The notes under the pieces were generated by a model that was given only the letters and a program-made list of their open reading frames with translations, did no database searches and was not told the origin of the DNA. Below, piece by piece: positions 42,001 through 50,310 of a stretch of DNA of 64,000 nucleotides; the first letter of the stretch is position 1; each line of letters begins with the position of its first letter. The position numbers and the translations under genes were made by a program. The DNA is from Chloroflexota bacterium (GTDB lineage: Bacteria > Chloroflexota > Dehalococcoidia > Lucifugimonadales > UBA3495), in assembly GCA_028874075.1 (NCBI GenBank), contig JAPPLU010000073.1, positions 142,973 to 206,972 on the forward strand, written 5' to 3'.

Positions 42001-42615
42001 TTATTGATCCCTTCCCTTCACCAAATTCACCAATTTCCAGGCCCCCGGCAGCAGCAGTGAAGCCGCAACCAGCTTGACTGCGTCCCCCACAACGAAGGGA
42101 TACAGTCCCCATTCCATAGTGGTCGCCCAGCGACTCTCCGCCGGCGCGAAAGTGGCCAGCCACAACAGCCCCGGTACGTAGAGGATCACGTTGCCGGCCA
42201 GCATTGCCAGCAGAATCCGGGGACCGCGGTCCCAGCCCTTTTCCGCCAGCCACCCCACGGCAAAGGCCGCCGGAATGAACCCAACGATGTAACCACCCGA
42301 AGGAAGGCTCCCCACGAAGCCCGAAGCGCCGCCGGCGTAAAAAGGCAGCCACGTGCCCGCCACCAGATACAGCAACAAGGCGGCCGCGCCGCGTCTGCTG
42401 CCCAGGCTGGCGCCCACCAGCAGCACCGCAAGAGTCTGGCCCGTAATGGGCACAGGAGTGAACCCCAGGGGTATCTTGACTTGGGCCAGCAGGGCGGTGA
42501 TAAGACAGCCCCCGACTATCAGGGCTATGTCGCGGGTAAGTCGGCGGGCGCCGTCGCCGGCGGGGATGACGGCGTCGGCCAGCACCGGCCAGGATTGATG
42601 TGCTCTAGCGTTCAA
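42001..42615 (-). CDS. bioY: Biotin transporter BioY
   Basis: 204 aa, six membrane segments. The family motif LGFTPVPITGQTLAVLLVGASLG is split here as IPLGFTPVPITGQ and AVLLVGASLGSRRG. GASGFVGSLPSGGYIVGF and VGDAVKLVAASLLLP follow. It is the substrate-binding S component for biotin of ECF transporters. No EcfA/EcfT genes adjoin, so it works alone or with a shared ECF module. The start is a TTG at 42615 with AGGAAA upstream. It forms a tight pair with the MBL-fold gene. Confidence 0.95.
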   Translation of the reverse strand: MNARAHQSWPVLADAVIPAGDGARRLTRDIALIVGGCLITALLAQVKIPLGFTPVPITGQTLAVLLVGASLGSRRGAAALLLYLVAGTWLPFYAGGASGFVGSLPSGGYIVGFIPAAFAVGWLAEKGWDRGPRILLAMLAGNVILYVPGLLWLATFAPAESRWATTMEWGLYPFVVGDAVKLVAASLLLPGAWKLVNLVKGRDQ

Positions 42616-42675
42616 AAGACGTTTCCTGGTTCAAAAATAAGGGCATTCGTCCAGCGCACCGACTCCGGAAGCTCA

Positions 42676-43293
42676 TCAAGGCCAGACCACCTTGTTCCAG
42701 CAGTCGCCATCGTCGCAATCCAGTTCCAGTTGCTGCCCATTGACTATTAAGGTAACGGATTCCGTTACCAGAATCAAATACGTCTGGCCTGAAGCCACGG
42801 CCTTCAGTGTACTTTCTTCAGGCACCAGGGGATCGTAGTAGATGAACTCACCCGTTTCCTGTACCCAGTGCCACACTCTCAAGAATTTGTCCCCCAGGGG
42901 CTCCATTGCTTCAGTTACGGGTACGGGAGTCGATGCAATGGAGATTTCCGTTTCCGATGAGGGAGACTCTGCATTTCTCCCCGGGTTAATCATTTCCTGG
43001 GTATCAGTGGATGGTGGAGAGTCGGGGAAAGAGGCCTGAGGCTCGATTTGGGGCAGAGAAGTGTTCGGAACGGGCACAACCTCGTTGCCTGCGGACGACT
43101 GGAATGGCACAAGAGTAGGTGTGCTCGGCATTACGGGTTGCTGCCCCAACGGGGTTTTAGGTAAACCCGGTCTCCATTGGTACACCTCGTTTGGGCCCGG
43201 GGGAACGAGATACACCGCCGTGCGCATCGCGCCCGTAACCAGCAGAATTGCTCCAATAGCCAGCAGGACCGTATTTCCCACGCTTAAAGCCAT
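42676..43293 (-). CDS. Membrane-anchored protein with C-terminal CWN-IVW module
   Basis: 205 aa. One N-terminal membrane segment (about residues 6-29, NTVLLAIGAILLVTG), a Pro/Ser/Thr-rich disordered stretch (about 32-125) and a C-terminal domain (126-205). The domain aligns with the end of the secreted IPT protein: PLGDKFLRVWHWVQETGEFI, YYDPLVPEESTLKAV, GQTYLILV and CDDGDCWNKVVW. It is displayed outside the membrane by the N-terminal anchor. AAGG precedes the ATG closely. The function of the shared module is unknown. Confidence 0.8.
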   Translation of the reverse strand: MALSVGNTVLLAIGAILLVTGAMRTAVYLVPPGPNEVYQWRPGLPKTPLGQQPVMPSTPTLVPFQSSAGNEVVPVPNTSLPQIEPQASFPDSPPSTDTQEMINPGRNAESPSSETEISIASTPVPVTEAMEPLGDKFLRVWHWVQETGEFIYYDPLVPEESTLKAVASGQTYLILVTESVTLIVNGQQLELDCDDGDCWNKVVWP

Positions 43294-43633
43294 TGCCTTC
43301 CCCGTCAGCCTGGCCGCGAATCAGTCTCCGCTGGGAGGGACTGGGCCATTCAACGCTGCGCTTCCCGTATGCCGATGCGCCCGTGGTCGTTTTCCATTCT
43401 TGCGAGGAGCGGACTAGATCGGCATGGGCGTATATGTCAAAGCCGGAAACCAATGGGCAGTATAAGTACGGCGCCGCAAGAGGGTCAACGCTTGACAGTC
43501 TTTTTTGGGGCGTGCTACTTTCCAATCAGAGGCCTCCATTGCTGCGGCCAAGTTCAAATCGACTTCTAAATCCCTTCCCAGGGCAGAATCGTATATAATT
43601 AGACTGACACCCGGTTAGCTTTTGGGGAATGCG
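43294..43633. other. Intergenic region upstream of hrcA
   Basis: 340 bp between divergent genes. It holds TTGACA (43492-43497) without a good partner -10, a TATAAT at 43594-43599 near hrcA, and a 7-bp inverted repeat at the hrcA start. No CIRCE element (TTAGCACTC-N9-GAGTGCTAA) was found. Confidence 0.5.
43594..43599 (+). promoter_or_regulatory. -10 box of hrcA
   Basis: Perfect TATAAT 34 bp before the hrcA ATG; the -35 is not recognisable. Confidence 0.45.
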
Positions 43634-43642
43634 ATGCTAACC
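43613..43642 (+). promoter_or_regulatory. Inverted repeat enclosing the hrcA ribosome binding site
   Basis: GGTTAGC (43613-43619) and GCTAACC (43636-43642) can pair with the SD GGGG in the loop and the G of the ATG in the stem. It could be a DNA operator or an mRNA thermosensor-like hairpin controlling hrcA. Confidence 0.4.
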
Positions 43643-44674
43643 CAACGCGCTGGCAACGTATTAAACATCCTGGTTACCGAATACATTAACACCGCCAATC
43701 CGGTGGCGTCGGAGGAGATTGCCCGGCTTTCTCCTACCAAGGTCAGTCCGGCCACCGTTCGCAACGCCATGTCCCTCCTCACCGACGAGGGCTACATTTC
43801 CAGGCCCCATGTGTCCGCCGGCGCCGTTCCCCTGGACCGGGGATACCGTTACCATGTGGAAACCCTGGATGAAGTTCCACCCCTGCCTGACAGCGTACAG
43901 CAGCAGATTCACCACCACTTCGATCGGACGGACGCCGACCTGGCCGAGTTGAGCCGGCGCTGTGCCCTGGTACTGTCTCGCATAACCACCAACATGGCCA
44001 TCGTAACGGTGCCCCAGGCCCGCTCTCCCCGGGTCAGGCACATCCAGTTGGTCTACCTGGACGAACTTTCGGTCCTGGTGATCCTGGTCCTGCAGGACGC
44101 AAGGCTGCTCAGGCGCCTGCTGACCGTGGACGAGCCCACGGATCAGGGTGCGTTGAGCCAGGTCGCAAATTACCTTAACGACCGTTTCAGCGGACTGGCA
44201 CTATCGGAAATCGAGAGTGTGTCCGGCGACTATGGCCCACTGGCAGAAAGAGTACGCCAGAGTACCTTGTCTTTGCTTCGGGAAGCCGATACCTACTCCA
44301 TTCCCGAACACTATGTTGACGGACTGCGCTGGCTTTTGAACCAGCCGGAAATGGCCCAGGGCAGCCAGGCCAGGGAACTGGTGGAATTGCTGGAAGAGCA
44401 GGTGCTTCTGGACAGCGTCCTGTCGGAACAGCCCGACAGCGGAGACATTGCGGTTTTCATCGGCGGCGAGAACATGGAAGAGCCCCTGCGACCATTCAGC
44501 GTAATCCTGTGCCAGTACGGCATACCCCACCAGGCCAGCGGCACCATCTGCGTAATTGGCCCCACCCGCATGAGCTACGCCGGCGCCATTAGCGGCGTGG
44601 GCTACCTGTCGTCTCTTATGAGCAGCCTGGTCCTGGAGTTGTACGGAGGAAGGGCGGCGAGCGGCGGACAGTAG
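43634..44674 (+). CDS. hrcA: Heat-inducible transcription repressor HrcA
   Basis: 346 aa. N-terminal winged helix (LTQRAGNVLNILVTEYINTA, KVSPATVRNAMSLLTDEGYI) and the HrcA signature SRPHVSAGAVPLDRGYRYHV, a GAF-like middle domain and the C-terminal FSVILCQYGIPHQASGTICV then IGPTRMSYAGAISGVGYLS. It represses groE/dnaK promoters through CIRCE elements. The start at 43634 has GGGG six bases upstream. Unusually no grpE, dnaK or dnaJ follows; the next 900 bp is copy B of the long repeat. Confidence 0.94.
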   Translation: MLTQRAGNVLNILVTEYINTANPVASEEIARLSPTKVSPATVRNAMSLLTDEGYISRPHVSAGAVPLDRGYRYHVETLDEVPPLPDSVQQQIHHHFDRTDADLAELSRRCALVLSRITTNMAIVTVPQARSPRVRHIQLVYLDELSVLVILVLQDARLLRRLLTVDEPTDQGALSQVANYLNDRFSGLALSEIESVSGDYGPLAERVRQSTLSLLREADTYSIPEHYVDGLRWLLNQPEMAQGSQARELVELLEEQVLLDSVLSEQPDSGDIAVFIGGENMEEPLRPFSVILCQYGIPHQASGTICVIGPTRMSYAGAISGVGYLSSLMSSLVLELYGGRAASGGQ

Positions 44675-44786
44675 GCTGAAGCGTTTCTAATGCACGGACT
44701 GCCTGGCGGGGGCGGGTTACCAACCCTCCCTTTCGAGTTTGCCGGAAGCCCTTTGGCTGCCGCGGTCATCTGGTCGGCGCCCCAGT

Positions 44787-45576
44787 GCAATCGCGTTATG
44801 ATTCGTGAAAAGTCCGTCGTTCCCGAGCCGGCGGGTACCTCGAATCTGGAGACTGCAGGGCTATCCCTAGGGCGGCAACTGCTCCCCTTTTGCCTTACTC
44901 AAAGTGCCATTGCCCTGGTGACACCTGCCTCTTGATTCTTCGGTTAACGCTTCCCTACCATACTTCCATGGCACATTCCGTCCAAAGACCGGCCAATCGT
45001 GAATCTTCTCTTTCCCCATGGAAGAGTGCCGGAGTGTGGACGTCTCATCGTCTTAGGTTTAACCAGTGGCCCAAAACGGCCCAAAACGGCCCGGAATGGC
45101 CCACTTGTCCAACCCCTTTCCTATCTGGAAAGCGACCCATTTTCGGGCCACCAGGGTCGTCTGAGCCCTGTGTTTCAGCTACGAAACGGCCCAAAACGGC
45201 CCAAAATGGCGCGAATACAAAAAAAATAGCCCTGAAATTTCAGTGAATGGATTCCCCGAAGGCCCGCGGAAATCCATTTTCTGGCCAATGGTTCAGGATT
45301 CCAAATCGGTGGTCAGGCGCTTTTGTCAATTTGAAAGCGCTGGATTTCCCCGCGTCCCTTTTCGTCGTTCCCGAGCCGTCGGAACGTCCGACTGTGGCGG
45401 GCGGGAACCTCCAGGTTGGAGACGGCGGCGTTTCCCTTATGCGCCAATTGAACCTCCTCGCCGGAATCAAAATGCGGTTGCCCCGGGCGCACCTCAGCCC
45501 GACGGGGCGCCGCCTGGAATGTGTTAAACTGTGCCAAAACCCATACCAGTTTAAGTATCGTATATTAAGGAAGCGG
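44787..45576. repeat. Long intergenic repeat, copy B
   Basis: About 790 bp, the second copy of the element at 16957-17591. GGCCC units stand at 45068, 45078, 45088 and 45098, and again at 45188 and 45198 (degenerate at 45208): the same 10-bp step and the same 120-bp distance between runs as in copy A. An extra segment of roughly 147 bp (about 45243-45400) is present only here and contains a second TCGTTCCCGAGCCG, which also occurs at 44817. It ends at the SD AAGGAAGCGG of the membrane protein gene. Reading frames inside it are not conserved as proteins. Confidence 0.85.
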
Positions 45577-46227
45577 ATGTCCTACAACCACAGGCGAATG
45601 CTGGCCTTGACGACTTTGCCACTTCTGGTTGTGGGCATTATCGTTGGCGTCTTCGGTGGATACTTGCTTTGGGAAGAGTCGCCGGAGTTGGCCACGGCCG
45701 TGGGCCTGTCCCTTTTCATAATCTCCGCGCTGGGCGGGCGTCTGGCCATCGAAATTGTGCTGGGGCTTACGCGGGTCTTTATCGCCGTGTACGAAATTCA
45801 GCAGAATACGGTGGAAAACACCCTCTCCCTAACCGAAAAGAAGGTCGATGACATTGTACGGCTGTCCGAAAGGGATCCCAGGTTCGGATATTCAGATATG
45901 CAGACTTTCCCCCGGTTCGCCCGCCGCAACCCTGTCGTCCAGTCGATTCGCAGGAGTGTCTGGAAGGCTTGCTGGCTGCTCTATCCCACGGGACTGGTGT
46001 ATACCCTGATTACCGGCAGCACTGCAGCGGTTTTCGAGTTCGTCGGCATTGACTATCCACTCATTATGCTGGCAATTGGCGGCGCCTTTACCCTGTTAAC
46101 CATGCTCATGGCCTTTGGGGAACCACTCTTCGGCAACTGGCAGATTATGCGTAAATGCAACCGCATGCTCCAGGCGGCCTACCAGGTTGAAAAACGCCTG
46201 GATAGCGGGGGAGCAGGCAACGTCTGA
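45577..46227 (+). CDS. Membrane protein of unknown function
   Basis: 216 aa from the ATG at 45577 (AAGG six bases upstream). Two hydrophobic segments near the N-terminus (about 8-28 and 36-60), an amphipathic helical middle (QQNTVENTLSLTEKKVDDIV) and two more segments (about 125-150 and 155-178). I do not recognise the family. It lies directly after copy B of the repeat, whose last part must include its promoter, and 58 bp before polX. A link to DNA repair is not implied by sequence. Confidence 0.75.
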   Translation: MSYNHRRMLALTTLPLLVVGIIVGVFGGYLLWEESPELATAVGLSLFIISALGGRLAIEIVLGLTRVFIAVYEIQQNTVENTLSLTEKKVDDIVRLSERDPRFGYSDMQTFPRFARRNPVVQSIRRSVWKACWLLYPTGLVYTLITGSTAAVFEFVGIDYPLIMLAIGGAFTLLTMLMAFGEPLFGNWQIMRKCNRMLQAAYQVEKRLDSGGAGNV

Positions 46228-46285
46228 ACACTCCTGGATTCAGCCCGCTCAACTCTTCTGAGCCGGTAAAGAATGCATCTTAGTT

Positions 46286-48103
46286 ATGCCCGTCAGCAAC
46301 GAAGACATAGCAGAAATATTCGAGAGCATGGCCACCCTTCTGGAGATGAAGGGTGACACCGTGTTCAAGATTCGCGCTTACCAGCGAGCCGCCCGCACCA
46401 TTGGCCACCTGTCCTTCTCCCTTGAGCAGGCGGTGGGAGAAGGCGTCGACCTGAAGAAAATTCCGGGCATCGGAAAGGCCATCAGCGAAAAGACCCAGGA
46501 ATACCTGGAAACCGGGCGCATCCGGGCCTACGACGAACTGGTAGGTGAACTGCCCGATGGCGTCTTGACCCTTATGACCATTCCCGGCATTGGGCCCAAG
46601 TCGGCAATGACGATTTCCCAGGAACTGGGCATCAGCACCATCGAGGGCATTGAAAAAGCCGTTCACGACGGTTCGCTGGCCGCCCTGCCCCGCATGGGCA
46701 GGCGCACCGCGCAGAACATTCTCCGCCACATCCAGACCGTGGGCGCCAAGAATGGGCGTACCCCCATTGGCCAGGCCCTGGCGGTAGCGGAAGAAACGGT
46801 TGATACTCTCCGCGCCGAGTGTCCCTTTATCGAGCAACTCTACCCCGCCGGAAGCCTGCGCCGCTGGGAGGAAACCATCGGCGACATCGACCTGGTGGGC
46901 GTAGCGCCGGAGGACGAGCAGGCGAAGGCAGGTGATGTCCTTGCTGCGTTGCCCACCATCCGGGAAGTGCTGGTGCACGGCGCGAAGAAAACCAGCGTCG
47001 TGCTGGAGGAAGGTATACAGGTAGACCTGCGGCTGGGCGACGCCCCTTCCTTCGGCGCCATGCTCCAGTACTTTTCGGGCAGCCAGCAGCACAACATTCG
47101 ACTGCGCGACTTCGCCAACCGCAAGGGCTACTCCCTGAACGAGTACGGCATTACCAACCTGTCCACCGGCGACGTGAGCCACTTCCCCGACGAGGAGTCC
47201 TTCTACGGTTTCCTGGGCCTGCCTTACATTTCGCCGGAGTTGCGTCTCGGCTTCAACGAACTGGAAGCGGCCGAGGCCAACGCCCTGCCCAACCTGGTGA
47301 CGGTTTCCGACCTGAAGGGAGACTTGCACCTGCACAGTGATTGGAGCGACGGCCGCGACCCCATCGAGCGCATGGTGGAAGCGGCTGCGGAGCAGGGTTA
47401 CCAGTACATGGCCCTGACCGACCACTCATCCGGGCGAGGTGTCGCCAACGGCCTCTCCAACGAGCGGCTGGTGGAGCAGATTGGCATTCTGCGGGACCTC
47501 CAGACCCGGTACCCCATAACTATCCTGTGTGGCTCCGAGGTGGACATTCGCGCCGACGGCACTCTGGACTATCCCGATGAGCTGCTGGCCGAACTGGATG
47601 TGGTGGTGGCATCGGTGCATTCGGCCATGGGCCAGGACAGCGATACCATGACTCGGCGTATTATTCGGGCCATGGAGCATCCCTCGGTAACCATCATTGG
47701 CCACGCCTCCACCCGCCTGTTGAGCCGCCGGCAGCCGGTAGAATTCGACATCGAGGCGCTGCTGCGGGCGGCACGGGAAACGGGTACGGCCATGGAAATT
47801 AATTCAGCGCCGGAACGCATGGACCTGAAGGATACTCACGCCCACCGGGCCAGGGAGCTGGGCGTACCGCTGGTCATCAACACCGATTCGCACCATTACA
47901 CCAGCCTGGGACAGCGGCGCTTCGGCGTGGGCATCGCTCGGCGCGCCTGGTGCGAGTCCAGGCACATTCTGAACACGCTTCCCCTCGACCGTTTCCTGGC
48001 CTACATTCGCGCCCCCAAGCCGCAACGGCTGGAAGTTTTCGACTCCCGCGACGACGTGCCGGCTGCAACCCCTACACTCTCCAGTCCGTTGGTATCCCCG
48101 TGA
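46286..48103 (+). CDS. polX: PolX: family X DNA polymerase with PHP exonuclease domain
   Basis: 605 aa. N-terminal 8-kDa-like and helix-hairpin-helix regions (LKKIPGIGKAISEK; LMTIPGIGPKSAMTIS), polymerase palm with AGSLRRWEETIGDIDLVG (the metal-binding DxD) and IQVDLRLGDAPSFG (third Asp), then a PHP domain (DLHLHSDWSDG, ALTDHSSG, GSEVDIRADGTLD, INTDSHH) with its metal His/Asp residues. It is a gap-filling polymerase with 3'-5' exonuclease activity in base excision repair. The stop overlaps the next gene's GTG (GTGA), so both are translated together. Confidence 0.96.
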   Translation: MPVSNEDIAEIFESMATLLEMKGDTVFKIRAYQRAARTIGHLSFSLEQAVGEGVDLKKIPGIGKAISEKTQEYLETGRIRAYDELVGELPDGVLTLMTIPGIGPKSAMTISQELGISTIEGIEKAVHDGSLAALPRMGRRTAQNILRHIQTVGAKNGRTPIGQALAVAEETVDTLRAECPFIEQLYPAGSLRRWEETIGDIDLVGVAPEDEQAKAGDVLAALPTIREVLVHGAKKTSVVLEEGIQVDLRLGDAPSFGAMLQYFSGSQQHNIRLRDFANRKGYSLNEYGITNLSTGDVSHFPDEESFYGFLGLPYISPELRLGFNELEAAEANALPNLVTVSDLKGDLHLHSDWSDGRDPIERMVEAAAEQGYQYMALTDHSSGRGVANGLSNERLVEQIGILRDLQTRYPITILCGSEVDIRADGTLDYPDELLAELDVVVASVHSAMGQDSDTMTRRIIRAMEHPSVTIIGHASTRLLSRRQPVEFDIEALLRAARETGTAMEINSAPERMDLKDTHAHRARELGVPLVINTDSHHYTSLGQRRFGVGIARRAWCESRHILNTLPLDRFLAYIRAPKPQRLEVFDSRDDVPAATPTLSSPLVSP

Positions 48104-48876
48104 CCTGGCCGTCCTGGCATAACGACGTTCCCGGTTCCGTTTCCGCCAACGGTGATGCTGCCGGCCATTCCCGCGAAAGCGATGCCGGCGTCCTGGCAGC
48201 CACGGCTCCGGACGCTGTCCTTCACCTTCGCGCTGCAGTGCGATCGGGGGCGGCCTGGCCCCGGGCCCTGCTGGAGGCCATGGCCCTTTGGACCAGTCCC
48301 GAAGAGACCTGGCAAGAACGGAGCTACCGTTACCTGATTGCCGGCGAAGCCCTGGACTGGCTCGCCCTGGCCGAACGGCTCTGCCCTGAAATCGAAGACT
48401 TCATTCCCTCGGCAGACCTGGAACGGCTGCTTTTTGAAGGCCTGCTGCCTGACGATGTTACCCCGGAGGAGTTCAAGGACTGGATGGGCGGCAACAAGCA
48501 CCGGGCCTACCTGAACTACTGGTATGGCGTGATAGTGGAGGAGGCCCTGCAACAGTCGGCGGAAGACGACGTGCGCAAGCGGGAAAAGGCCCGTTGCTAC
48601 CCCGACCACGAGGAAATGGTGGAAGAGGCCTTCACCCACCTTTACGGCAAGACCCGTACCGAATTGCTGCGGAACTACCGGAAAGAAGCCGGCATCTCCG
48701 AATATGCCCCCCTGTCCCTGGCAGACTGCAAGGAATTTACCTACTGGCTCTCCAAGCTGCGTTTCAACCTCTGGGATCCGGCCCGAGTCGCCAGCGATAC
48801 CCGCAAGGGCATCCGCTACCTAAGCCGCCTCGAACAGGTGCCGGGGCCGCTGGCAGAGGATGAACTGCAGGGATAG
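48100..48876 (+). CDS. Conserved helical protein of unknown function coupled to polX
   Basis: 258 aa from the GTG at 48100, which overlaps the polX stop by four bases. After a hydrophilic N-terminus it is almost all helical: SGAAWPRALLEAMALWTSPE, YRYLIAGEALDWLALAERL, DVTPEEFKDWMGGNKHRAYL, HEEMVEEAFTHLYGKTRTEL and ADCKEFTYWLSKLRFNLWDP. No signal peptide, membrane segment or known catalytic motif is seen. The coupling suggests co-production with PolX, perhaps a repair accessory protein (inference). Confidence 0.8.
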   Translation: MTWPSWHNDVPGSVSANGDAAGHSRESDAGVLAATAPDAVLHLRAAVRSGAAWPRALLEAMALWTSPEETWQERSYRYLIAGEALDWLALAERLCPEIEDFIPSADLERLLFEGLLPDDVTPEEFKDWMGGNKHRAYLNYWYGVIVEEALQQSAEDDVRKREKARCYPDHEEMVEEAFTHLYGKTRTELLRNYRKEAGISEYAPLSLADCKEFTYWLSKLRFNLWDPARVASDTRKGIRYLSRLEQVPGPLAEDELQG

Positions 48877-49213
48877 CGGGGCCGGCTCGTTTTCAGCTTA
48901 TCTGTATTGGTAGACCATTCCGTTTCGCTATGTTTCGGCGCTGTTGTCTTCTCCAAAATACCCCTTTCGCATTTTCTTGTTCTATCCTTTTTGGCAACGA
49001 AAGCCTGCTCGTTTAGTCAGCGTTGCCATTCCCTGTGGTGCCGGCCGGCATTAGTTTAATGAATTGTTATTCACATTTGGCAAACCCCCAACATATTGAA
49101 AACCCAGCACTTCCCGTCTAAAATCTGCTGGGCCCAGTTGGATTAAGGCCGAAAAAATCTTGTGCAGGGCGACCTCGTGTCCCCTTCCGGCTGCGGCAGG
49201 AGAAAACCCCGGC
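48877..49213. other. Intergenic region upstream of the S1-domain gene
   Basis: 337 bp. The last 120 bp carry a strong promoter with an overlapping inverted repeat. The first part shows nothing recognisable and no clear terminator. Confidence 0.45.
49096..49132 (+). promoter_or_regulatory. Promoter of the S1-domain gene with operator-like repeat
   Basis: TTGAAA (49096-49101), a 17-bp spacer and TAAAAT (49119-49124). A 7-bp inverted repeat CCCAGCA (49103-49109) / TGCTGGG (49126-49132) straddles the -10, a typical repressor-site position. Confidence 0.7.
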
Positions 49214-50308
49214 ATGGTAAGCAGCAATTACGAAGAAGTTTCCACTATGGCAGAATTGTCCGAACAGGACTTGTCGCCCCGTCGTTATCAACGGGGCGAA
49301 ATTGTAGAAGGCGAGGTGGTGCGGGTAGATGACGACGGCATAGTCGTCAGCATCGGACTCAAGACTGAAGGCATTGTCCCGCCCCAGGAAATGCGGACCC
49401 TGTCCCAGGACGAACGGGACGGTATGCAGTCCGGGGACAGCGTTATGGTCACCGTAAAGGGTGGAAGGGGCCCCGGCGACATGGCCCTTCTTTCCCTCGA
49501 TGCGGCCAAGGAGGAGCAGGGCTGGCTGGACCTGCTCCAGCACTCCAAGGAAGGCGATACCATCACCGCCCGGGTGGTGGAACAGAATCGGGGCGGCGTG
49601 GTGGTCAACTACCTGGGAATCCGAGGATTCGTTCCCTTCTCCCAATTGGCGCCTATGCCCAGCGACACCCGTGAACAGGCTATTGCAGAACGCATGGGCC
49701 AGGAATACCCCTTCCACATTCTGGAAGTAGACCAGGCCAGGGAGCGCCTGGTGCTGTCCGAACGCGCCATCTATCAGAAACAGTTGGAAGAAGAGCGAGA
49801 CCAGTTCCTTGCCTCTTTGGAAGAGGGCAGCAGGGTCAGCGGCCGGGTAACTTCCCTGCGGGGCTTCGGCGCCTTCGTCAACCTGGGCAAGGCCGAGGGC
49901 CTGGTCCATATTTCCGAACTTTCCTGGAGCCGCATCAAGGGGCCGGAAGAGGTGGTCAGTGTCGGGCAGGAGTTGGAAGTCCAGATACTCAAGGTGGATC
50001 CGGAAACCAAGCGCATCAGCCTCAGCCTGAAGCGCACCCTGCCCGAACCCTGGGAATCGGTGCCCGAGCGCTACAACATAGGCGACATAGTCGATGGTAC
50101 AGTCACCCGCCTGGCCGACTTCGGCGCCTTCGTGCGTCTGGAAGACTGGGTCGAGGGTCTGGTACACATTTCCGAGCTATCTCCCCGCCAGGTCAAAAAC
50201 CCCAGCGAGTGCGTCTACGTCAACCAGCAGGTCCGCGTGCTGATAATGGATATCGACCCGGTTAAGCGGCGCATCAGCCTTAGCTACAAGAAGGCCTTCG
50301 GAATGTAG
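49214..50308 (+). CDS. S1 RNA-binding domain protein (ribosomal protein S1-like)
   Basis: 364 aa with four S1 domains: residues about 20-90 (RGEIVEGEVVRVDDDGIVVS), 105-175 (RVVEQNRGGVVVNYLGIRGF), 190-265 (VSGRVTSLRGFGAFVNLGKA) and 275-350 (VDGTVTRLADFGAFVRLEDW). The third and fourth hold the typical EGLVHISELS. It probably binds mRNA on the 30S subunit. It is shorter than the six-domain E. coli S1, as is normal in this phylum. The start is taken at 49214 (AGGAG eleven bases upstream); the ATG at 49247 is an alternative. The next gene follows after two bases. Confidence 0.92.
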   Translation: MVSSNYEEVSTMAELSEQDLSPRRYQRGEIVEGEVVRVDDDGIVVSIGLKTEGIVPPQEMRTLSQDERDGMQSGDSVMVTVKGGRGPGDMALLSLDAAKEEQGWLDLLQHSKEGDTITARVVEQNRGGVVVNYLGIRGFVPFSQLAPMPSDTREQAIAERMGQEYPFHILEVDQARERLVLSERAIYQKQLEEERDQFLASLEEGSRVSGRVTSLRGFGAFVNLGKAEGLVHISELSWSRIKGPEEVVSVGQELEVQILKVDPETKRISLSLKRTLPEPWESVPERYNIGDIVDGTVTRLADFGAFVRLEDWVEGLVHISELSPRQVKNPSECVYVNQQVRVLIMDIDPVKRRISLSYKKAFGM

Positions 50309-50310
50309 CC

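Noticed and set aside
43294..43633. CIRCE element expected before hrcA
   Set aside because: Searched by eye for TTAGCACTC and GAGTGCTAA; neither is present.
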